28,205 nt of DNA from Syntrophomonas sp. UBA5314. GTDB lineage: Bacteria; Bacillota; Syntrophomonadia; Syntrophomonadales; Syntrophomonadaceae. The stretch's first letter is position 1; each line of letters opens with the position of its first letter. The stretch is from positions 14,709 to 42,913 of the forward strand of contig DHRK01000056.1 in assembly GCA_002410325.1 (NCBI GenBank), in the 5' to 3' direction. The notes beneath the pieces were generated by a model, which saw only the letters and a list, made by a program, of their open reading frames with translations, had not been told where the DNA came from and ran no database searches. The position numbers and the translations under genes were made by a program. Shown one piece after another: positions 6,570 to 13,837 of the stretch.

Positions 6570-7961
6570 ATGATCACTTACGCGGCCCTGGCTCCTCATC
6601 CTCCGCTCCTCATCCCTGATATCGGAGGAAGCCGGCTGAAAGAAGTAAGCCCCACGGTAGAGGGAATGAAGCAACTGGCTCAAGAAGTGGCGAAAAGCTC
6701 TCCTGAATGTCTGGTTTTTTTCACTCCCCACGGCAACGTCTTCGGAGATTGCCTTTCGGTTTTGGGTGAAAGGCAGCTGGAAGGCGATCTGTCTTCCTTT
6801 GGCAGCAGGTTCAAGGTTCGGGCCGCCAACGACCTGGCTTTGCTGCAGAAAATCGCCCAGGAATGTTTGGACAGGGATATTGCTCTGGTGATTCTGGACC
6901 GGGATATCGCGGAAAACAACCGCTTGAATCCTGATTTGGACCACGGCATACTGGTGCCCTATTATTATTTAATAGAAGCCGGGTTGGGCGACATCCCGGT
7001 AGTGGCCATAAGCATCGGCTTTTTGAGCGAACTGGAGCTCTATCAATTTGGACAAACTATCCAAAAAGCGGCCGCTCAGGCGGGGCGCCGGGTGGCTATT
7101 CTGGCGTCCGGCGACATGTCTCATCGCCTCAAGGATGAGGGACCCTATGACTTTCACCCTGACGGACCGGTGTTTGACCGGACTATTCAGGGATTGCTGG
7201 CCGCCGCCGATTTCAACGGCCTGTTCCAACTGGGCGGCGAGCTGAGAACCAATGCCGGAGAGTGTGGGTTTCGCTCGATTTTGATAATGGCCGGCTGCCT
7301 GGATGGCCTGGATGTCCAGCCCCGGGTTTTCAGCTATGAGGGGCCTTTCGGGGTGGGCTATTTAACAGCCGGTTTCAAGCCGCAGGGTGCCGCTCCCAGC
7401 TTGCTTGCGCAACTGGAAGACGCGGAACATAAGCGTTTGCAGGAGGAAAAGGAACAGGCCAGCCTGCCTGCCAAATGGGCGCGCCTGGTTTTAGAGCAGT
7501 ATCTCCAAGACCAAACCGTACCCCAACTGCCCCCGGAATGGCAGGAACTTAAGAAGCATCAGGCCGGAGCCTTTGTATCCCTGAAAAAGAACGGACAGCT
7601 TCGGGGGTGCATCGGCACCATCCAGCCGGTTTATGAGAACCTGGCCGAAGAGATCGCCGCCAATGCCATCAGTGCCGGAACCAGGGACCCGCGCTTTATG
7701 CCGGTTTCTCAAGGCGAAATGGACAGCCTCAGCTACTCGGTCGATATTTTGGGCGAAGCAGAGCCATGCCGCCGGCAGGATTTAGATCCGAAACGCTACG
7801 GGGTGATAGTCACCTCCGGTCAAAGGCGCGGCCTGCTGCTGCCCGACCTGGAAGGGGTCGACACGGTGGAACAGCAGTTGACCATAGCCTTGCAGAAGGC
7901 CGGCATTAAAGCCAATGAGCCTTATGCGATCGAGCGTTTCGAAGTAAAACGCTATCGCTAA
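6570..7961 (+). CDS. AmmeMemoRadiSam system protein: MEMO-AMMECR1 fusion
   Basis: The 463-residue protein joins two modules usually encoded separately. Residues 1 to about 270 form a MEMO1-like domain, related to class III extradiol dioxygenases: APHPPLLIP at the start, FFTPHGN around residue 50 and SGDMSHRLKDEGPYDFHP near 180 carry the metal-binding histidines. Residues about 295-463 form an AMMECR1 domain with its signature LRGCIGTI. A charged linker joins them. ATG 6570 is preceded by GGAGATG, 45 bases after cwlD. The radical SAM gene follows after 34 bases. The three modules recur together across bacteria and archaea under the name AmmeMemoRadiSam. I know of no firmly settled physiological role. 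A redox or RNA/protein modification function would be speculation. Confidence 0.9.
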   Translation: MITYAALAPHPPLLIPDIGGSRLKEVSPTVEGMKQLAQEVAKSSPECLVFFTPHGNVFGDCLSVLGERQLEGDLSSFGSRFKVRAANDLALLQKIAQECLDRDIALVILDRDIAENNRLNPDLDHGILVPYYYLIEAGLGDIPVVAISIGFLSELELYQFGQTIQKAAAQAGRRVAILASGDMSHRLKDEGPYDFHPDGPVFDRTIQGLLAAADFNGLFQLGGELRTNAGECGFRSILIMAGCLDGLDVQPRVFSYEGPFGVGYLTAGFKPQGAAPSLLAQLEDAEHKRLQEEKEQASLPAKWARLVLEQYLQDQTVPQLPPEWQELKKHQAGAFVSLKKNGQLRGCIGTIQPVYENLAEEIAANAISAGTRDPRFMPVSQGEMDSLSYSVDILGEAEPCRRQDLDPKRYGVIVTSGQRRGLLLPDLEGVDTVEQQLTIALQKAGIKANEPYAIERFEVKRYR

Positions 7962-7995
7962 CTTTGTACTGGAAGCCGGATAGGGGGGATGAGTG

Positions 7996-8994
7996 GTGCC
8001 GATTCGTGAAGCCCTGTTCTACGAAGGACTTGAGGAGCAAAAGGTTCGCTGTCTACTTTGTCCTCACCGGTGCCGGCTGCGGCCGGGGCAGACTGGCATA
8101 TGCCGGGTGCGTAGCAATGACCAGGGCCGGCTGTATTCGCGCAACTACGCCGAGGTGGCCTCGATGGCCCTTGATCCGATAGAAAAAAAACCCTTGTATC
8201 ATTTTTATCCGGGCCGCAATATCTTATCGATTGGCACCGTGGGTTGCAATCTTAAATGCGGCTTTTGCCAGAATTACCAGCTGGCCCACCAGGACCCCTC
8301 TACCATTCCCGTTGCCGCGGCTGAAATGGCCAGGCTGGCCCTGCACAGCGTCGCTGATGATTCTATTGGACTGGCTTTTACTTACAACGAGCCGGGCATC
8401 TGGTTCGAATACCTGCTTGAGGTGGCCGGCCTTTTAAAAGAGCTGAACCTCAAGGTGGTTCTGGTAAGCAATGGATTTATAGAAGAAAAACCGCTCCGGC
8501 AATTGCTGCCCCTGGTGGATGCCATGAACATAGATGTAAAGGCTTTTTCCGAAAGTTTTTACCGGCGCAACTGCAAGGGGCGCCTGGCCCCGGTGCAAAA
8601 ATGTGTTGAGACAGCCGCCGCTGGGCAGGTCCATGTAGAAGCCACTACCTTATTGATTCCCGGGGAAAATGACAGCGAGGAAGAGATGAGAAGCCTGGCT
8701 TCCTGGCTGGGCGCGCTAAACCGGCACATCCCTCTGCATCTATCCTGCTATCACCCGGCCTATAAATTCAGTATGGCCCCAACCGATCCGGTAGTGATGA
8801 CCAGGGGCCGCGACATCGCCCGGGAATACCTGGATTTCGTGTACCTGGGCAATCTGGCCGCAGAAAACAACACTTATTGCATCAACTGCCAGGCCCTGCT
8901 CATAAGGCGGGGTGGTTACAGGGTAGATGTAGTCAACTGGACAGAGGGAAGGTGCAGTCAATGCGGAGCCCAAGTTGACTATATAAAAAATTAA
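7996..8994 (+). CDS. amrS: AmmeMemoRadiSam system radical SAM enzyme
   Basis: This is a radical S-adenosylmethionine enzyme of the family that accompanies MEMO and AMMECR1. The cluster motif is GCNLKCGFCQNYQ (CxxxCxxC, around residue 80). An N-terminal cysteine group, CLLCPHRC and GICRVR, and a C-terminal zinc-ribbon-like pair, CINC and CSQCG, frame the barrel, as in the family and in pyruvate-formate-lyase-activating-like relatives. Two adjacent GTG codons at 7993 and 7996 could start it. I prefer 7996 because GGGGGG at 7983-7988 is then 7 bases away, giving 332 residues. Starting at 7993 adds one residue. The gene is probably co-transcribed with the fusion upstream. Substrate unknown. Confidence 0.9.
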   Translation: MPIREALFYEGLEEQKVRCLLCPHRCRLRPGQTGICRVRSNDQGRLYSRNYAEVASMALDPIEKKPLYHFYPGRNILSIGTVGCNLKCGFCQNYQLAHQDPSTIPVAAAEMARLALHSVADDSIGLAFTYNEPGIWFEYLLEVAGLLKELNLKVVLVSNGFIEEKPLRQLLPLVDAMNIDVKAFSESFYRRNCKGRLAPVQKCVETAAAGQVHVEATTLLIPGENDSEEEMRSLASWLGALNRHIPLHLSCYHPAYKFSMAPTDPVVMTRGRDIAREYLDFVYLGNLAAENNTYCINCQALLIRRGGYRVDVVNWTEGRCSQCGAQVDYIKN

Positions 8995-9024
8995 AGGGAA
9001 GAGCTCAGCGCTCCTCCCTTTTGT
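8993..9024 (+). terminator. Intrinsic terminator after the radical SAM gene
   Basis: AAAGGGA pairs with TCCCTTT and, after an A/C mismatch, GAGC pairs with GCTC around a 5-base loop. The 3' side runs into TTTTG. It overlaps the stop codon of the radical SAM gene, so the operon ends here. Confidence 0.75.
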
Positions 9025-9157
9025 ATATGAAAGCCCGCGGCAATTTAATCCCGCCAGGCTATTCACACCTGTTGTAATCTTACCCAGCCCTGCGCCGCTT
9101 AATACCTTTAGGTGACGAGTACCGTTCCGTTTTAACCATGCAGAATACCAAACATAA

Positions 9158-9192
9158 CGGCGCCTTATTTAACAAGGAGGCCGATTTTTTTT
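9158..9192 (+). terminator. Terminator-like hairpin 54 bases before the selenoprotein gene
   Basis: CGGC pairs with GCCG and CCTT with AAGG, separated by a small internal loop, around ATTTAAC. Eight T follow (9185-9192). It could be a second terminator of the upstream operon or an attenuator for the small gene downstream. AT-rich sequence at 9205-9213 could provide a -10 box, but no convincing -35 was seen. The rest of 9025-9157 shows nothing recognisable. Confidence 0.55.
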
Positions 9193-9245
9193 ATCCGCGC
9201 GGCATATTATACTGTTTTCAAGTTAATGCAAGGAGGTTTATAAGC

Positions 9246-9614
9246 GTGCCGAAAATTACTTTTTACTGCCTAAACAGCTGAAGAACCTGCCAGAAGGCCA
9301 GGGCCTGGCTTGCCGAGCAGGGTGTGAATTTTACCTACCGGGATCTACTGAAAGAACTGCCCGGTTTGGAGGAACTGAAGCAACTGGCCGGAATGGGGGG
9401 AATTGACCTGAAAGGGTTGGTCAACACCCGCAGCCAGGCTTTCAAGAAGCTCCGGCCCCCGCTGCCGGACCTGGATGAAGCAGGGGTAGCCGAACTCATC
9501 CAACAAGAGCCCCGGATCATGGTGCGGCCGATACTGGTTGTCGGCCAAAAACTGGCCATCGGTTTTAAGGAAGAGGAATATCAGCGGCTATGGCCTGGTC
9601 AGAACAGACCGTAG
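9246..9614 (+). CDS. ArsC/Spx-family thioredoxin-fold selenoprotein (in-frame UGA = Sec12)
   Basis: Read through TGA at 9279-9281, this frame encodes 122 residues of the arsenate reductase/Spx family: an N-terminal beta strand, the redox motif, KARAWLAEQGVNFTYRDL, and the family's C-terminal RPILVVGQKLAIGFKEEEY. The motif reads N-S-U-R-T-C-Q-K-A, so the UGA falls exactly where relatives have the first cysteine of CxxC (Sec12, Cys15). Another cysteine is at 8. The start is GTG 9246 with AGGAGG 9 bases upstream. A hairpin like the bacterial SECIS follows the UGA. A plain reading would truncate the gene or start it at GTG 9324 and lose the active site. The TAG stop lies at the junction with a MITE-like insertion. 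The likely role is thiol or selenol redox chemistry; the substrate is unknown. No sel genes are in the window. Confidence 0.85.
9294..9311 (+). promoter_or_regulatory. SECIS-like hairpin for selenocysteine insertion
   Basis: Starting 12 bases after the UGA, AAG (9294-9296) pairs with CTT (9309-9311), G9297 is bulged, CC pairs with GG, and the apical loop is AGGGCCT. From memory, the E. coli fdhF element begins 11 bases after its UGA with a 3-bp stem, one bulged base, a 2-bp stem and loop AGGUCU. The architecture and spacing are thus nearly the same. The bulged base is G here and U there. An outer stem CCTGC (9286-9290) with GCAGG (9317-9321) could extend it. Confidence 0.7.
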
Positions 9615-9773
9615 TACAACATTCCGTATATTCGTGCCCACAATTTGGGCAGATTTTTCGGAATTACTACGTTGTCGTCAATCGCAATACGTCCAGTATT
9701 ACTCATTCCTCCGCCTTGTACTTCGAAAAAATCTGCTCCAACTCATGAACACAATATACGGAACGTTGTACTA
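9612..9773. mobile_element. MITE-like element with long inverted repeats and TA flanks
   Basis: 9611-9632 and the reverse complement of 9753-9774 match at 20 of 22 positions. The inverted repeats begin GTACAAC and are flanked on both sides by TA (9612-9613 and 9772-9773), as expected for Tc1/mariner or IS630-type target duplication. The interior has a GCCCA/TGGGC hairpin (9636-9650) and a second inverted pair (GCAGATTTTTCGG with its complement around 9723-9736). No transposase gene fits in 158 bp. The left TA plus the first base of the element forms the TAG stop of the selenoprotein gene. The layout recalls the repeats at 2815-3250. Confidence 0.75.
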
Positions 9774-9812
9774 GAATACAAAAAGTATACAGTATAAGAA
9801 GTTGCAGGGTGC

Positions 9813-9840
9813 TTGCAAAGAGCGGTTTAGATGCTATAAT
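9813..9840 (+). promoter_or_regulatory. Promoter of carA
   Basis: TTGCAA (9813-9818), a 16-base spacer and an extended -10, TGCTATAAT (perfect TATAAT at 9835-9840). Transcription would start near 9847, leaving a leader of about 110 bases. The stretch between the mobile element and this promoter holds nothing else recognisable. Confidence 0.8.
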
Positions 9841-9873
9841 GGGATACGGCTAACAATGATAAAATATATTGCT

Positions 9874-9932
9874 GAGGACAAAGGCGTCCTCCATGCGCAC
9901 GGAAAACGTGGGGCTAGGAGGCGTTTTTTTTT
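9874..9932 (+). promoter_or_regulatory. Attenuator of carA: antiterminator-like hairpin overlapping an intrinsic terminator
   Basis: GAGGAC (9874-9879) pairs with GTCCTC (9886-9891) around the six-base loop AAAGGC. The same GTCCTCC is the 5' arm of a terminator that pairs with GGAGGCG (9917-9923), with an inner CACG/CGTG stem and nine T at 9924-9932. The two structures exclude each other, the hallmark of transcription attenuation. The loop has A at position 1 and G at position 4, the known ANTAR-protein recognition pattern. No second hairpin of that type was found upstream, and no PyrR-type site was recognised. Confidence 0.7.
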
Positions 9933-9956
9933 GGGCCCGGTGGAGGGAGGAAAAAC

Positions 9957-11030
9957 ATGAAAAAGGGATATTTGATCCTGGAGGATGGCACCCAATTTCA
10001 GGGGACTCTGATCGGTGAGGCCGGCAGCAGCGATGGCGAAGTGGTATTTAATACCAGTATGGTGGGATACGATCAGATCATTACCGATCCTTCTTACGCA
10101 GGGCAGATCGTGGTTATGACCTATCCGCTCATTGGAAACTACGGGGTGTTTTCCGAAGCGCTGGAATCGGCCCATCCCAGCCTCAAAGGCTTGGTTATCA
10201 GGGAGCTGGGCGCCAGAGACGGCTCCCGTCATTATCAACAGGAAGACACTCTGGAGAACTACTTGATCAAAAACCGGCTGCCTTGCCTGATGGGCGTAGA
10301 TACCAGAGCCTTGACCCGTTTGCTCCGCAGTCGGGGAACTATGGGAGGCGTCTTGACCGATTCCGACGACCATCTCGAGGACCTGGTGGAGCGGGCCCGG
10401 CAGGCGGTTAAACCCCCTCAACCCGGCTATGTCCTGCAGGTCAGTGGCAGGGAACCCCGCCAATATGGTCAGGGCCAGCGGGTGGTGTTGATGGATTTTG
10501 GAACCAAGAAAAGCATCATTACTTCACTGGTTCAGCGGGGCTGCCAGGTTATAGTGGTTCCAGCCGCTACGACAGCCGAACAAATACTCGATTACAAGCC
10601 CCAGGGCGTAGTCCTTTCCAACGGGCCGGGGGACCCTATGGACTGCCCGTATGCCATCTACAACATTTCCCGTCTGATAGGGAAGGTCCCGATTATGGGA
10701 ATCTGCCTGGGACATCAATTGCTGGCTCTATCTCTGGGAGCGAATACCTACAAACTCAGGTTTGGGCACCGGGGGGCTAATCACCCGGTCAAGGACCTGA
10801 AAAGCGGGCGTATATTTATAACTTCGCAAAATCACGGCTACGCAGTGGAGGCTGACTCTCTGCGCGGCTCCGGGGCCGAGGTTTCATATATCAATATGAA
10901 TGACGGCACCGTAGAAGGGCTGGTGCACGAACAGCTGGGATTGAGGTCAGTCCAATTCCATCCTGAGGCGGCGCCGGGGCCACAGGACACCCGCTACCTT
11001 TTCGACGACTTCGTAAAGGCCATCGCCTAG
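9957..11030 (+). CDS. carA: Carbamoyl-phosphate synthase small (glutaminase) subunit
   Basis: CarA hydrolyses glutamine and passes ammonia to CarB, which makes carbamoyl phosphate for pyrimidines and arginine. The 357-residue protein has the normal length. Its N-terminal CPSase small-chain domain spans about 1-150 (DGTQFQGTLIG, NTSMVGYDQIITDPSYAGQI). Its class I glutaminase domain has the catalytic triad Cys250 in MGICLGHQLL and His335 and Glu337 in VQFHPEA. GGAGGGAGG at 9941-9949 precedes ATG 9957. No carB follows. A PEP-binding protein stands where carB usually is, so carB must lie elsewhere. Transcription probably passes through the attenuator just upstream. Confidence 0.95.
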   Translation: MKKGYLILEDGTQFQGTLIGEAGSSDGEVVFNTSMVGYDQIITDPSYAGQIVVMTYPLIGNYGVFSEALESAHPSLKGLVIRELGARDGSRHYQQEDTLENYLIKNRLPCLMGVDTRALTRLLRSRGTMGGVLTDSDDHLEDLVERARQAVKPPQPGYVLQVSGREPRQYGQGQRVVLMDFGTKKSIITSLVQRGCQVIVVPAATTAEQILDYKPQGVVLSNGPGDPMDCPYAIYNISRLIGKVPIMGICLGHQLLALSLGANTYKLRFGHRGANHPVKDLKSGRIFITSQNHGYAVEADSLRGSGAEVSYINMNDGTVEGLVHEQLGLRSVQFHPEAAPGPQDTRYLFDDFVKAIA

Positions 11031-11083
11031 TCAGCTTCCCGGCCAGGCAGCCCAGGGTATGAGCTGTAAAGGGGGCAAGAACC

Positions 11084-13705
11084 GTGAATAGTTTAAACCG
11101 ATGTTCTACCGGAGTCCCGGCTCTAGACCGGGTTTTGGATCACTTGCGTTTGGGCGATAATGTGGTATGGCAGGCTGATTCGGTTATTGACTACGCTTAT
11201 TTTGTGCGCTGCTTTGTCCAGCAGGCCTTGCGGGAACAGCGCCGCCTGGTTTATATTCGCTTTGGCCAGCATCGCAGAATAGTCCAGGACGACCCCCTGA
11301 TCAAAGTATACTACCTGGAGCCGGTGCAGGGATTTGAAAGCTTTTCCGCCCAGGTGCACGAAATAGCCACCCAGGAAGGGCGGGGCGTCTACTACGTGTT
11401 TGATTGTTTATCAGACCTCCTCTCCACCTGGGCTACCGATCTGATGATCGGCAACTTCTTCCGGGTAACCTGCCCCTATCTATTTGAACTCGACACTATC
11501 GCTTACTTCTGCCTGCTGCGCAACCGCAACTCCAATGACACTATCGCCCGCATCCGTGAAACCACCCAGCTGTTCTTGGATGTGTACCACCAGGGAGAGC
11601 AGGTGCTGGTCCATCCGCTCAAGGTATGGAACCGCTATTCGCCGACCATGTTCCTGCCCCATGTCCGGGTGGGAGAGGATTTTGTACCCATAACCAGCAG
11701 TATGGAAGCTTCCCTGCTCTTTTCCAGCTTCAACTGGAGGGGGCCGGGAAACGTTGAAAGCAAACTCGATTACTGGGACCGGGTTTTTCTAAAAGCCCAG
11801 GAAATGGTGGAGAGGGTCCGCAGCGGGGAAAAGGTATCCGCCCAGGAAGAAAAGGAGATGGTGGAGCAGCTCTGCCGCATGATGATCGGCCGGGAGGATA
11901 AAGTGCTGAGCCTGGCCTACCAATATTTTACCCTGGAAGACCTTTTAGAGATACGCAACCGCTTGCTGGGATCAGGATTTATAGGGGGCAAGTCGGTGGG
12001 CATGCTCCTGGCCCGAAAGATCTTGCAGGCGGACCCGCAGAACAACTGGGAAAATTGGCTGGAGCAGCATGACTCCTTCTACATCGGCGCGGATGTTTAC
12101 TACACTTTTCTGGTGGAAAACGGCTGTTGGAACCTGCGCTTGGAACAAAAAAAGGAAGAAAGCTATTTCAGTGCGGCGGCGGTTTTAAGGGAGAAAATTC
12201 TTACCGGGGAGTTTCCCGGGGCTATAAGGGATCAATTGAATCAAATGCTTGATTACTACGGACAGTCTCCGATCATTATAAGGTCCAGCAGCCTTCTGGA
12301 GGATGGATTCGGAAACGCTTTCGCGGGCAAATACGAAAGTGTATTCTGCGTAAACCAGGGCGAGCTGGCCGAACGCTATGCGACGCTGGAGAAGGCGGTT
12401 AAAACGGTCTATGCCAGTACCATGAGCGACGATGCCCTGACCTATCGCTGGCAGAGGGGTATGGCCGGCAGCGACGAGCAGATGGCTTTGCTGGTGCAGC
12501 GCGTGTCGGGTTCGCATCACGGGTATTATTTCTTCCCCGATCTGGCGGGGGTGGCCATGTCCAACAATCCTTTCGTGTGGCGGGAAGACCTCAGCGCCGA
12601 GGCCGGCATGATGCGCCTGGTCCTCGGTTTGGGAACCAGAGCGGTCAACCGGGTGGAGGAAGACTACCCCCGGGTGGTGGCCCTGGATAAACCTTTGCTG
12701 CGTCCGGAGAGTTCTGCTGAAGAAGTACGCCGCTATTCCCAGCACAAGATCGATTTACTGGATGTATCCTTAAATGAACTGATTTCACTGGATATTGGGC
12801 GTTTATCAGATATCAGCCCTGACATCCGGGCCTGGCCTTTAGTGGCCGAGCATGATCATGAAACCAGCCAGCGCATGAAAGCCATGGGCTACGAAGACCC
12901 GAGAGCCTGGACACTTACTTTCGAAAAGCTATTAACCAAAACCGCATTGGCTTCCGCGATGCAGAATTTACTGCAAACCCTGGAAAAAGCTTATGATTAT
13001 CCGGTTGATACTGAATTTACCATCAACTTTATGCCTGATCAGAGCATGCGGCTTAACCTTTTGCAATGCCGTCCTCTGCAAACCTGGAAGAGAACCAACC
13101 GGCCCGGCCGCCGGGAAGCCAGCCGCGATGCGCGGATTCTTATTAAATCCCGGGGACGTTTTATGGGAGGGGATGACCTGCCCATCATTGAACGGATCAT
13201 TTATGTGGAGCCGCATGCCTATGCCGCCTTGACCGTAAATGATAAATATCAGGTGGCCCGATTGGTGGGAAGGATAAACCGGGCTTTTGCTTCCCGGCTT
13301 CGTTCACTGGCCTTTATCGGCCCGGGCCGCTGGGGGACCAGCACTCCTTCACTGGGGGTGCCGGTCAACTTTGCGGAAATATCCCAGGCGGGCCTGCTGG
13401 TTGAAGTAGCCGTAAGACAGCAGGGTTATATACCGGAGCTTTCGTATGGAACGCATTTCTTTCAGGATTTGGTGGAAACCAAGGTATACTACGCGGCTCT
13501 ATTTCCTGGGGAAGAGGGAGTCGTATTTGACGATCAATACCTGTACCAACAGCCCAACCGCTTCCCGGTTTTGTGGCCTGATTATGCCCGCTGGCAGAAT
13601 GTTATCAAGTTCATTGATCTTCAATCCAACGACCAGGCCTTGTATTTGGATATAGATTGGAAAACCCAGGATTTTTACGCCTATATCGACAAAAACCGGG
13701 CCTAA
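11084..13705 (+). CDS. KaiC-like / PEP-pyruvate-binding domain fusion protein
   Basis: The 873-residue protein starts at GTG 11084, behind AAAGGGGGC. Residues 1 to about 230 resemble KaiC/RecA ATPases (STGVPALDRVLDHLRLGDNV and a Walker-B-like YYVFDCLSDLL), but the Walker A GKT is missing. Residues about 295-620 match the ATP-grasp PEP/pyruvate-binding domain of pyruvate phosphate dikinase and PEP synthase: GFIGGKSVGMLLA (Lys303) and IIIRSSSLLEDGFGNAFAGKYES (Arg400). The swivelling phosphohistidine domain and the PEP-barrel are absent. In their place is a C-terminal region of unknown type with GPGRWGTSTPSLGVPV. It therefore cannot carry out the complete PEP synthase reaction alone. It lies 53 bases after carA and may share its transcript. 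Function unknown; automatic labels as PEP synthase would mislead. Confidence 0.8.
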   Translation: MNSLNRCSTGVPALDRVLDHLRLGDNVVWQADSVIDYAYFVRCFVQQALREQRRLVYIRFGQHRRIVQDDPLIKVYYLEPVQGFESFSAQVHEIATQEGRGVYYVFDCLSDLLSTWATDLMIGNFFRVTCPYLFELDTIAYFCLLRNRNSNDTIARIRETTQLFLDVYHQGEQVLVHPLKVWNRYSPTMFLPHVRVGEDFVPITSSMEASLLFSSFNWRGPGNVESKLDYWDRVFLKAQEMVERVRSGEKVSAQEEKEMVEQLCRMMIGREDKVLSLAYQYFTLEDLLEIRNRLLGSGFIGGKSVGMLLARKILQADPQNNWENWLEQHDSFYIGADVYYTFLVENGCWNLRLEQKKEESYFSAAAVLREKILTGEFPGAIRDQLNQMLDYYGQSPIIIRSSSLLEDGFGNAFAGKYESVFCVNQGELAERYATLEKAVKTVYASTMSDDALTYRWQRGMAGSDEQMALLVQRVSGSHHGYYFFPDLAGVAMSNNPFVWREDLSAEAGMMRLVLGLGTRAVNRVEEDYPRVVALDKPLLRPESSAEEVRRYSQHKIDLLDVSLNELISLDIGRLSDISPDIRAWPLVAEHDHETSQRMKAMGYEDPRAWTLTFEKLLTKTALASAMQNLLQTLEKAYDYPVDTEFTINFMPDQSMRLNLLQCRPLQTWKRTNRPGRREASRDARILIKSRGRFMGGDDLPIIERIIYVEPHAYAALTVNDKYQVARLVGRINRAFASRLRSLAFIGPGRWGTSTPSLGVPVNFAEISQAGLLVEVAVRQQGYIPELSYGTHFFQDLVETKVYYAALFPGEEGVVFDDQYLYQQPNRFPVLWPDYARWQNVIKFIDLQSNDQALYLDIDWKTQDFYAYIDKNRA

Positions 13706-13837
13706 TAGACCGACATTAATCTCAACCAGGAAGGGGATATAGACCTTTAAGGCGAATACTATCCGTATCAACGCATATAAATACCAGATCTATGCAATCC
13801 TAATTGTCGAGCTACATGACAGACGGAGGTGTCGCCG

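Noticed and set aside
9324..9614. A separate 96-residue gene starting at GTG 9324
   Set aside because: It has no ribosome site, and the family similarity and start signal lie upstream through the UGA codon.
9246..9614. Pseudogene with a nonsense mutation
   Set aside because: The UGA hits precisely the redox cysteine position, a SECIS-like hairpin follows, and no other damage is seen. It cannot be fully excluded without knowing the genome's Sec machinery.
9841..9956. PyrR-binding attenuator or coding leader peptide before carA
   Set aside because: No PyrR-type sequence was recognised, and the ATG at 9893 opens a frame without stop control or ribosome site.
11084..13705. Phosphoenolpyruvate synthase (ppsA)
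   Set aside because: Only the nucleotide/PEP-binding domain is present; the phosphohistidine and PEP-barrel domains are missing.
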